Source: Istiophorus platypterus
Lineage: Eukaryota > Chordata > Actinopteri > Istiophoriformes > Istiophoridae
Length of the DNA: 64,000 nucleotides
Direction: 5' to 3'
Assembly: GCA_016859345.1 (NCBI GenBank)
Contig: CM029118.1
Span: 27,408,501 to 27,472,500 of the forward strand
In this document: piece after piece, positions 1 through 8,699 of the stretch
Layout of the letters: every line of letters starts with the position of its first letter
Numbering within the stretch: position 1 is the stretch's first letter
Notes under the pieces: generated by a model
What the model was told of the DNA's origin: nothing
The model's database searches: none
The model's input: only the letters and a program-made list of their open reading frames with translations
Position numbers and translations under genes: made by a program

Positions 1-406
1 AAGTATTGACTTTTCCTTGTCAGTGTCTGCAGATAGACACTAGCTTATTATTTTGGTTCAGCTCCCAGTTATCTAGGCACATAGTCCAGGGTCTCTTGGC
101 TTTATTGATTAACCATTAAAACACTAGCTAGCCTTTGGCTGTGCGTCTTGTGGCATGAAAAGAGACAAAATCCACACAGAGGCATTGATGGTAAAAATAC
201 TTTCTGTCCTGAATTTGCTGTGGCACTTGACCTTTCAACTGGCCAGGGTTTAGCCTACCACCTGTTGAAGGAGCGCTTGAAGAATATCTTCAGCTTCTTC
301 AAAATATCTGGAGTGTTCTTAGTATTTACACTAGCACTCTTTTCATCGACACACAGGGAAAAGAGCCAGTAGTTACAAGACAATATGACGATCTAGTCAC
401 CCATAT
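1..406. other. Unique sequence, nothing recognised
   Basis: AT-rich sequence with no recognisable gene or repeat. A 74-codon open frame at 148-372 on + has no family resemblance and no promoter or splice context, so I do not call it a gene. Confidence 0.5.
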
Positions 407-489
407 GCACACACTCACACACACACACACACACACGGACACACACATTCACACACACACACACACAAACACACGGACACACACATTCC

Positions 490-546
<57 letters not shown>

Positions 547-580
547 GCACACACGCACGCACACACACATATATATGTGT
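407..580. repeat. (CA)n microsatellite, interrupted
   Basis: A long CA-dinucleotide array with GG, TT and CG interruptions on its left side, a clean CA core at about 491-542, then a CACG-containing segment that ends in a short ATATAT/GTGTG switch. The open frame over it (405-602, a Thr/His repeat) is just microsatellite translation. Alternating purine-pyrimidine DNA of this kind can adopt Z-form in principle; that is general knowledge, not something shown here. Confidence 0.97.
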
Positions 581-1237
581 GATAAAAATTATAGCACTAT
601 AGTACTAGGATTACTATAGTAAAGCTATAGTATATATAGTAGTAAAACTATAGTTATGCTGTATCGTATAATATCAGCAATCCTACAATCTCTCTTTCTA
701 TACATAGAAACAATGAGGTTTATTTTCCTAGAAGCCTTCAGTTAGCAACCTATCTGCTAGCTGGCTGCCAGCTAATCTTGCCATAGTTGCAAGAAATTTT
801 TGTGTTAAAGATGCAACAAACAAAGAGATCTCAAGGCTGATGTTTAAGAGAAAAAGTCCACTGATTAAATCCAGCTCGTGTCAGTTGGTTGATATGATCC
901 AACCAAAGATACAATGACAGAACGAAAAGCATGATCACATTACATTTCTGTTTACCAAAAATTCACCTGCACTCAGGCTCGAAAAAGGACATGATGTCAC
1001 ATTTCTACTGTGGGTAATAAACAACCATTGATCAGAGCAATCCCACTCTGTAAACAGTGTCTGAAAGTAGTGCTACAGTTGGTAGCATGATAATGAACTT
1101 ATCATTAAGTTAAGTTACTTATCACTTATCATTATCATCAGAGTCTGACTTGGCCGAATCTGCTTGGTCAAAGCTGAAAAAAAGTTAAACTCAAACATAT
1201 GAATAAGTTGGAGCCAGCTGGAGATCATAGCCAAAGA
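581..1237. other. AT-rich unique sequence with a CTATAG cluster
   Basis: No gene is visible. At about 593-652 there are four closely spaced CTATAG palindromes in variants of ACTATAGT. At 1089-1138 there is a small imperfect inverted repeat built from GATAATGA and TCATTATC. The rest looks like ordinary intergenic sequence. Confidence 0.5.
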
Positions 1238-2402
1238 GAAAACAAGTACTTGAAATTTACAATGTTCGGTTTTCAATTGAAGCTAATGGGAGATGGAGTG
1301 AATATTTGTGGACATTAGGGTTAAGGTTAGGGTTAGGGTTCCATTCAGTTCAACCCAGATCCATGCACTGGTCCAGTTTGGGGCCAGTTTTGGCTGGTCT
1401 TAGGTCATCTGCCATTTTGTGTATACTGTTCCATTTAGATTGGTAAAGTACTTGCACTGTGGCTCAGCTACCACTTGTCGTTGGTCTAATTTAAATTGTG
1501 CAAAAAAAAGACTATTGAGTTTGTAGTAATTATCCAAAGGGACTGTCTCATTGCAAGTAATCAACTGTGTTTTGAGTCTCAGTGTTTACAAAAAAAGGCA
1601 AGAATAATTTTTTTTTGTCATTCTGATGTTTGTTTCATTCCCCTGCCCATCTGGATTTGATTTATTTTTACCCTATCCTGTGAATTAATATAAATACGAG
1701 AAAAATAATAAATGCCCCAGTTTCCTTTCATCAAGCCAGAGAAGACCAGTAACATTTAGTAGTTCTAAAATATTATTTTTACCGGCAAACACTTGTTCAG
1801 TGGTTGTCCTCTGTAACAAAAGGTGAAATCAAGAAAGAAATTGAGGCTTGTCAAATCTCCACATCAGTTAATGAGTTAACATGGGAGAAAAACTAGTTCT
1901 GCCAGGGTTGACGGAGGAATCACATCAGAGCTTGTCTGAAACATCACCCGCTCACGGTCCAGCCACAGCCAGTGGAGGATCATTTTGCGCAACACCTCCA
2001 ACTGATCAGGCTTGGGGAGCTTATAGAAGCCATCACATCTCATCTATTCCCCTGTAGCTCGCCTTCAGCCACTCTCCTGCCTGCAACTTGGCAGACATGC
2101 AAATGATCCTGTCAATATCGCCCTTGCCCTGCACTCCACAGCCCCCAACCCTGCAAATAAGTCATGCCCAATTGCTGAAATAGGGCCTGTGACCCAGGCT
2201 GGCTGTCACACCACATACTGCTTCCCCTCAGTCACCATGGAAATAACACTGACGTTTCACCTAAGGAATGGAAGAGAGAAGAAAGTAAAATGTTAGAGAT
2301 TTATGTTTTTTCTGAATTTATTCATGGGATTATAGGAACTGCTTTGGCATCTTTTAGAAGAAAATATTAAAATATTGTGTCCATACAAATGCATACATAA
2401 AG
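1238..2402. repeat. Segmental tandem duplication, copy 1 (~1,165 bp)
   Basis: First of two head-to-tail copies of the same unit. It begins at a GAAAACA motif that recurs at the junction (2403-2409) and at the right end (3566-3572), so the breakpoints share 7 bp of microhomology. The unit contains a short TTAGGG-like run (1315-1340), A and T homopolymers, and a GC-richer block at about 1900-2260 that includes an octamer, ATGCAAAT, at 2097-2104. It holds no coding sequence; the 78-codon frame in copy 2 reads through the TTAGGG-like run and is not recognisable. Confidence 0.95.
1315..1340 (+). repeat. Short interstitial TTAGGG-like repeat
   Basis: Four units of TTAGGG type, one of them TTAAGG. 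It recurs at 2480-2505 because it lies inside the tandem duplication. It matches the vertebrate telomere hexamer but is far too short to suggest a telomere fusion. Confidence 0.7.
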
Positions 2403-3572
2403 GAAAACATGTACTTGACATTTACAATGTTCGGTTTTCAATTGAAGCTAATGGGAGATGGAGTGAATATTTGTGGACATTAGGGTTAAGGTTAGGGTTA
2501 GGGTTCCATTCAGTTCAACCCAGATCCATGCACTGGTCCAGTTTGGGGCCAGTTTTGGCTGGTCTTAGGTCATCTGCCATTTTGTGTATACTGTTCCATT
2601 TAGATTGGTAAAGTACTTGCACTGTGGCTCAGCTACCACTTGTCGTTGGTCTAATTTAAATTGTGCAAAAAAAAGACTATTGAGTTTGTAGTAATTATCC
2701 AAAGGACTGTCTCATTGCAAGTAATCAACTGTGTTTTGAGTCTCAGTGTTTACAAAAAAAGGCAAGAATAATTTTTTTTTGTCATTCTGATGTTTGTTTC
2801 ATTCCCCTGCCCATCTGGATTTGATTTATTTTTACCCTATCCTGTGAATTAATATAAATACGAGAAAATAATAAATGCCCCAGTTTCCTTTCATCAAGCC
2901 AGAGAAGACCAGTAACATTTAGTAGTTCTAAAATATTATTTTTACCGCAAACACTTGTTCAGTGGTTGTCCTCTGTAACAAAAGGTGAAATCAAGAAAGA
3001 AATTGAGGCTTGTCAAATCTCCACATCAGTTAATGAGTTAACATGGGAGAAAAACTAGTTCTGCCAGGGTTGACGGAGGAATCACATCAGAGCTTGTCTG
3101 AAACATCACCCGCTCACGGTCCAGCCACAGCCAGTGGAGGATCATTTTGCGCAACACCTCCAACTGATCAGGCTTGGGGAGCTTATAGAAGCCATCACAT
3201 CTCATCTATTCCCCTGTAGCTCGCCTTCAGCCACTCTCCTGCCTGCAACTTGGCAGACATGCAAATGATCCTGTCAATATCGCCCTTGCCCTGCACTCCA
3301 CAGCCCCCAACCCTGCAAATAAGTCATGCCCAATTGCTGAAATAGGGGCCTGTGACCCAGGCTGGCTGTCACACCACATACTGCTTCCCCTCAGTCACCA
3401 TGGAAATAACACTGACGTTTCACCTAAGGAATGGAAGAGAGAAGAAAGTAAAATGTTAGAGATTTATGTTTTTTCTGAATTTATTCATGGGATTATAGGA
3501 ACTGCTTTGGCATCTTTTAGAAGAAAATATTAAAATATTGTGTCCATACAAATGCATACATAAAGGAAAACA
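2403..3572. repeat. Segmental tandem duplication, copy 2
   Basis: Second copy of the unit at 1238. Reading the two side by side, I find two substitutions close to the left edge (1245 vs 2410, 1254 vs 2419). After that there are only four one-base length differences, each in a short homopolymer run (GGG/GG, AAAAA/AAAA, GG/G, GGG/GGGG), and no other substitution over about 1.14 kb. This indicates a very recent event or an assembly artefact. The octamer is repeated at 3259-3266. Confidence 0.95.
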
Positions 3573-3597
3573 ATGGCATGTATGGGGGTATCAGACT

Positions 3598-3664
3598 CCT
3601 TACTGCACACATACAACTATATATATAAGAATATATATATATATAACTATATATATATATAAGA
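3598..3664. repeat. AT-rich (TA)n tract
   Basis: Several TATATA runs broken by AAC and AAG, just left of the Tc1-like element. Tc1 elements target TA dinucleotides, so this is a plausible insertion context, but the exact element end is not resolved. Confidence 0.8.
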
Positions 3665-3689
3665 TCAGATAACCAAGGTCTCAGATTAG

Positions 3690-4645
3690 CTCGAATTAGC
3701 TTGGTGGAGTTTGTTCACAATCATCATTAGTAAAGACCAAGTGATGCAAATTTTAAAGCTTTTTAATTCTGAATCCTCAAACCTTGTTCCAAAAATCAGC
3801 AGCCATGGGCTCCTCTAAGTAGCTGTCTAGGACTCTCAAAATTAAAATAATTAGTATCCACAAAGCAGGAAAAGGCTACAAGGAGATAGCAAAGTATTTC
3901 CAGTTATTTCCTCAGTTCATATCATAATCAAAAAAAATACTGTTAAAAGGAATGGTGGAGGTCAAGTTGAGGTTTGGAAGACCAACAAAACATTCAGAGG
4001 GAACATTTCATAGGACTGCTGGAAAGGTAAATCAAAAGCTTCATCAAACGAGTCAACATCTAAACAAGCCTGATGCATTTTGGAAACAAGTCCTGTGCAC
4101 TGATGAAGATAAAATAGAACTTTCTGGCTGCAATTAATAACAGTATGTTTGGAGATAAAAGGGTGTAGAATTTCATGAAAAGAACACCTCTCCAACTGTT
4201 AAGCACAGGGTTGGACTGATTATAATTTGGGCTTGTGTTGCAGCCAGTGGTGTGGGAATGTTTCACTGGTAGAGGGAAGAATTAATTCAGTTAAGTACCA
4301 GCAATTTCTGCTGACAAACATCACACCATCTTTAAAAAAAGTCTGAGAATGAACATAGGGCGGCTTCTACAGCAGGACAATGATCCTAAAAATATCTCAA
4401 AATCCACAACGGATGACCTCAAGAGGAACAAGATGAAGATTCTGCCATGGCCCCGAAAGTTCCCCAACCTAAACATCGTGGACCTCAGAAGAGCAATGCA
4501 TGCGAGATGACCCAAAAATCTCACACTATTCCCATCGTAAATCAATTCATCTTTTACTCATTTAGCTATTCACAGCAACTGAAATTTTGACAAGAGGGTC
4601 ACAAGCCTTTTCACGTCCTTGTATATGTACTGTACTGTAATTGTA
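3690..4645 (+). mobile_element. Tc1/mariner-superfamily DNA transposon, decayed copy
   Basis: A 5' leader, a transposase relic (from 3805) and some 3' sequence of a teleost Tc1-like element. Both ends are approximate, since I cannot define matching terminal inverted repeats. The flanks are a TA-rich tract on the left and unique AT-rich sequence on the right. The element is non-autonomous and dead: its coding part has stops, an internal deletion and a missing catalytic residue (see the pseudogene entry). Tc1-like elements are among the most abundant DNA transposons in teleosts and move by cut-and-paste into TA sites. Confidence 0.85.
3805..4535 (+). pseudogene. Tc1-like DDE transposase pseudogene
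   Basis: The relic starts with ATG at 3805 (MGSSK, then a stop at 3820). It continues with a helix-turn-helix motif resembling the first Tc1 DNA-binding domain (KAGKGYKEIAKYFQ, about 3850-3905). At 3952 the frame reopens with the GRP linker (RFGRPTK). The first catalytic Asp lies in LCTDEDK (codon 4102-4104) and the second in LQQDNDPKN (codon 4376-4378), about 91 codons apart, normal for the family. The first Asp is only about codon 100 from the start, where intact transposases have it near 150, so much of the region between the DNA-binding and catalytic domains is deleted. The usual PDLN-x-IEN segment reads PNLNIVDLRRA, so the catalytic Glu is lost in a small deletion near 4477. Frames also shift between blocks. 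The protein cannot be functional. Confidence 0.88.
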
Positions 4646-4849
4646 TAGCTACTTATTGAAAATAAAGAACAGAACTACCACATTTAAATTACTATTCAAG
4701 CTCCCATGGCAAATTTTTTGAAGAAACAATGTCAGTGATTTCCAGCTTCTACTACTCGTGGGCATTAGTATCTCTGCCAGCTCTGCACTTGAGAACTTTG
4801 TGATTTCCTTCCATCTTGAGATGGAGATGTGATCAAGCTTACTCAGTTT

Positions 4850-5430
4850 GGATAAGAAGTATCTGTGACAATCTGTCTTGAAGTTCCAGAGATTTTCACA
4901 GGGATTTCACTCTGGCTTGGTCACTCAAAGACTTTCGATATTCATTGTCAGAAGTCATTGGAGTGTAGATTCACTTGTATGATTCTGATTACTGACTTGG
5001 ACATGAGTTGTCTACCAAAACTATGGTTTTTGGCAGATTCTTTCTGAGTTATTTCTTTTAGACAGATTAATTCATTGTTTCCTCTTTTCCTAAGCTTCTC
5101 CCGATTCCTGATAAAAACTCCCTGCCACATTCTGAAGCATTTTAATATGGATGGTGACTTCATGTGTCCATTTTACAAAAGACGCCAGTACTCAACTATA
5201 AGAGTGCACAAAGTTCTCTAATTGAAACATTTGAATATTTTAATTGTGGCATTGAGATCTGTGGCTTCTTCACCCAAACCAAACTTTTTTTGACGATATT
5301 TGGTCAAGATTGCTGAGTTTGGGCATAAACCCATCTCTATAAATAATTCCCTAAGTTGAGCTTATCCAGGACCAGACTTCAGGGATGACAATTTAAGCTG
5401 AACTAACACTTTGATTCAGAATGAATTGTC
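4850..5430 (-). mobile_element. Probable strongly decayed Tc1-like element
   Basis: The + strand from about 4880 to 4970 resembles the complement of a teleost Tc1 transposase catalytic region: phrases matching the CTTGAAGTTCCAGAGATTTTC and GGCTTGGTCACTCAAAGAC types are typical of the antisense of these genes. Further right, similarity fades, and no TIR or usable reading frame remains. I rely on memory of the family for this call. The alternative is unrelated unique sequence. Confidence 0.35.
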
Positions 5431-5540
5431 TTGAGATGATTGGATGGATGGCAAAGAAATTTGGTACCAACATTTATGGCATTGTATCATACTAACATGC
5501 TAAATGTTAACATCTAATAGTTATGCTTCTGCACATGTCA

Positions 5541-5550
5541 TACATATATA

Positions 5551-5609
<59 letters not shown>
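5541..5609. repeat. (TA)n microsatellite
   Basis: A nearly uninterrupted AT-dinucleotide array. The Tyr-Ile repeat frame on the minus strand is a translation of this array. Confidence 0.97.
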
Positions 5610-5613
<4 letters not shown>

Positions 5614-6029
5614 GTAGTAGCAAAGTTGCAGAAAGGTGATTAGGGATGTTAGAGCTAATGATACAGCAGCAAGGTAAGGTGTCCAAAAATTAATGAAAAA
5701 TATAATGAAATACAGTTTGATTTCTAAGAAAAATATTAAATTATAAAATACATTAAAATGAAGAATCAATATTCAAACCAAGATTAAAACAAAGTATCCC
5801 TGTTGTGTGTAGGGCCTTGATACATGCTAAATAAAATACTCTGTTATATTAATAAAACTAGGGGAAAAACTGTCATTATCAGCATCAACATGAATTTAAA
5901 ATCGCCAGCAATGATAACTCTGGAAAGCTTACGGATAGAGGACAAAATGACAGTAATTTCAGTTAAAAATGATCTTTTTGGGACAGGTGGGCATTAGATT
6001 AAAGTACAATAAAAAGAATTAGTACATCC
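5610..6029. other. AT-rich unique sequence
   Basis: No gene, repeat or site recognised. Confidence 0.5.
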
Positions 6030-6790
6030 CACTTTAATTGTTTGAATTTCTAATGAAGAGAATGACCCAGGCACACCAAGCAAAATGCAAAGCTCCTGAA
6101 TACCAGAGCAAGTCCTCCACCATGGTCAGAAAGTCTGGGTGAGAAGATGATGGTATAATCTTTTGGGCAGAGCTCAGTGAGAGGACCAAGTTCCATATCC
6201 CTCCGTCAGGTTTCAATCAGGAAGAGACACTTTACTTTCTTAGACAAGATGGGATCATTCAGCACAAACGATTCATTTCCTGTGGAGTGACCATTCAACA
6301 GCGCCCTTTTGAGTGGTGAAGAGCCTCAGCTATCCCAGCCGGACAGATTGCATAAATGACGCATTGGGGACTCTCTACCATGCAGGTAGAAACCACGGAC
6401 CAGGGTAAGGGGAGCAATCCTGTCACAATGACAGAAGGGGGACACAAGTCGGAGGAAGAACAGTCTGAAATTCCCAGCCATGGATGAGGGGAGGGCCTTC
6501 CATGCGGTAATAGGATAGACCAAGCCAAAGCTCAGCATAAATGAACAGCACCGACTTCCGATGACACCGCACTGCCAGAGCGGTCTTAGCTTCAGGTGGA
6601 TGGCCCTTCTCCATCTCCTCCTGACGTGCCACAAAGCAACACGGTCGATGCCAGAAACTGGCACTTATGGTAGTGATGAGGGTGTGGAAACACCGTGATC
6701 CACCGTAGACTCTCACAACAGAGCAACACACAGAAGAGCCAGCTAGCAGCAAGGCCAAACAGAGGCGCATACCCAGTAGCTGCATGCATG
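6030..6790 (-). mobile_element. LINE (non-LTR retrotransposon) fragment, 5' part of ORF2
   Basis: On the minus strand this reads from the N-terminal part of a LINE ORF2 into its endonuclease domain. It is truncated on both sides and lacks reverse transcriptase. Several overlapping minus-strand frames (6326-6664, 6423-6785) reflect a formerly coding, relatively GC-rich stretch broken by frameshifts; a basic Arg-rich stretch lies near 6600-6650. The style matches the L2/CR1/jockey-like clades common in teleosts, but the exact clade cannot be fixed by eye. The right boundary near 6790 is approximate. Confidence 0.7.
6050..6265 (-). pseudogene. LINE endonuclease-domain relic
   Basis: One minus-strand frame gives LNDPILSKKVKCLFLIET, then a TGA stop at 6206-6208 where the family has Trp (the conserved TETW motif). 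In the same frame it continues with PLTELCPKDYTIIFSPRLSD, then HGGGLALVFRS. The TETW-like and GRGGG-like motifs are hallmarks of the APE-type endonuclease that nicks target DNA in LINE retrotransposition. The in-frame stop replaces a single conserved Trp codon, so the copy is dead. Confidence 0.75.
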
Positions 6791-7128
6791 TGCTATGACA
6801 CTACATTATTCATTTTGTTGTGGCAATTTTTATGGACAGCATATAGTCTATAGAGTTTGAACTTAGAATTCAGAATGTTATGTATAAGAGGTATTATATG
6901 CCTAAATTGTTTTGGCCACCGTTGGCAAAATGAAATACAACTGCTATCTCTGCCAGTTAGATGGTAAGGCCATTCCAGGCCAGTGCCACCACACTATAAA
7001 TGTGACACGGGCTTGACACCAGGATAGTGAAGGGGCTGATCTACGACTGTTTAGCTTCAAGGATTGAACTGTTGGCTTTGTACATGCTAAAAAGAAGAGG
7101 GGCTCTTTGAGGGGTATGCATGTGGTAA
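6791..7128. other. Unique sequence, nothing recognised
   Basis: No gene or repeat seen between the LINE fragment and the TG array. Confidence 0.5.
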
Positions 7129-7160
7129 AGTGTGCATGTGTGTGTGTGTGCATGCGTGCA

Positions 7161-7236
<76 letters not shown>
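7129..7236. repeat. (TG)n microsatellite
   Basis: A TG-dinucleotide array with CATGCG interruptions at its left end and a clean run of about 70 bp on the right. The Cys-Val and His-Thr repeat frames in this area (on both strands, 6944-7431) are microsatellite translations and not genes. Confidence 0.97.
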
Positions 7237-7238
<2 letters not shown>

Positions 7239-7815
7239 GAGGGTGGATGGGTACCTCTGTTTACTGGGCGCTCTGCCTTCAGAAACAGTCTTGTTTTCAC
7301 CTCGGAACAACAGGAGACATGACAGCCATACGGTCCCTCTGCAGCTGGCTAATTGTGTGCAACATGTCAGTGGAGTGGCTGCTTCAAGCCCCCTGCCCAC
7401 CCTGTTCTACATGACTGTGTTGACAGTATAAGGATCTATGATCAGTATTAACAATAACTGTTCTGCCGTGGTTAAATTCAGCAATAAGATGTTATTCTTC
7501 TGATGAGATGCCACACGATAGCTACAGACACTAAATGGTATAGCCCAAAATTTTGCACTGAAATAAAAAAAGAGACAGAAAAAGGATAATAAGAGATTGA
7601 GAGAATGATTTTAGACACAGCCATTGAAAGACAAAGCATAGCATGTGTAAAGATTTCTGCCTCAATAGCAAAAATCATCAAAACATTACCAAACATCGAC
7701 AACGACATTCTAAAGGGTTTCATTGAGAATGAATGATTTTGTGACTGATCTGTTCTTCCTGCATCAATGTCGAGTTTAGAGTGATAACTAAGCTCAAAAA
7801 TTAATACACATTATT
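7237..7815. other. Unique sequence, nothing recognised
   Basis: No gene or repeat recognised. The minus frame at 7478-7723 (81 codons) has no family resemblance. Confidence 0.45.
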
Positions 7816-7818
7816 AAT

Positions 7819-7861
7819 TACAAATACAAATAGATACAAATACAAATACAAATACAAATAT
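7819..7861. repeat. (ACAAAT)n hexanucleotide repeat
   Basis: Six ACAAAT units with one AGAT interruption after the second. Confidence 0.9.
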
Positions 7862-7929
7862 TTATAGTCTCCAGAAGATTAACCTTATTTTTGAACCAGT
7901 GTTACGCTATTAACAGGGCTCAAGGGTTA

Positions 7930-8360
7930 GAATTGTCGGTCAGTTCAGTCAGTCAGTCCACCACTTTGGCTATGGATGAAATTTCTCAGTAAATTCTTGA
8001 TGGAATCCATAAGATATATCAGGATATTGACATAATTGGGTTTATATGAAATATCTCAACAATTTTTGGTGCAACTATCAGGTCAAAACCTCCTTTTGTT
8101 CACTACTTCAGTACCAGTCAAATTCATGCAGAACCAATGACATTTGCATCCGTCTCAGCCATACTTTGTGTGTAGTCTTAATAAGCAAAGCTAGTTAAGC
8201 TAACATTTTAAAATTAAGATGGTGAACACAGTTAACAATTCCTGCAAGACACTCAAATGTTAGCACTGTCACTGTGAGTATGTTAATATGCTCAGCCTTT
8301 AATATGCAACTGCTGAATCACAGCGGCAACAGTTGTTGTATGCGTTGACTCTGTAGCTCT
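7930..8360 (+). repeat. Dispersed repeat family A, copy 1
   Basis: Shares a block order with the stretches at 11035 and 36500: an ACTTTGG / GAAAT-TCTCA start, a middle with frequent TTAGC and GTTAAC motifs, a TTAGCA-TCA-TGTGAG-ATGTTA segment (here about 8262-8296), then a GACTC-containing end. I recognise this as a very common percomorph interspersed repeat, though I cannot name it with certainty. It is diverged and has no coding capacity. Confidence 0.65.
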
Positions 8361-8394
8361 TTCAGAGATGGAACAGGCTAATAGGTGGTCTCCC

Positions 8395-8565
8395 TCACCG
8401 GTTCCCTTTGCACACAAATGTCCTGTTCTTGGCAGATTTATAGCTGTGCCGTATTTTTTTCCTCGTTTTTTTATGTCTGACTGTACTCCCAGAAATGTTC
8501 ATTACCTTGAAAGTTTTCTTGTGTCCTTCCCCTGACTGGGACTTTTCAATAACCCTGTCACAGAT
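8395..8565 (-). pseudogene. Tc1-like transposase N-terminal fragment
   Basis: The minus strand encodes VIEKSQSGEGHKKTFKVMNI followed by SGSTVR, a good match to the first helix-turn-helix of Tc1-like transposases (the SGEGYKKISKALNI-STV type). A one-base frameshift then gives IKKRGKKYGT and AINLPRTG, matching the next conserved block (KKW-KYGT-NLPRTGR). Similarity stops there, so only the DNA-binding start survives and no catalytic domain is seen. The 101-codon frame that includes it also extends upstream to 8700 with sequence I do not recognise. Confidence 0.72.
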
Positions 8566-8699
8566 TTGTTCAAAACGTTCCTTGTCATCTTGCCGGAGCT
8601 TTTGGAAGGAAATTGACCTTCCAGACACTGGTGGTACTAATCTAAGATCACTTGTCACAACATTATTACATAAATGTGATCTCATCATTGTTTCAGACA

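Noticed and set aside
405..602. His/Thr repeat open frame
   Set aside because: It is the translation of a CA microsatellite. The same applies to frames over 6944-7431, 11810-12157, 16798-17007, 30876-31179 and 58229-58414.
1315..1340. TTAGGG-like run as evidence of a telomere or chromosome fusion
   Set aside because: Only four units, one of them altered, within a duplicated unique segment.
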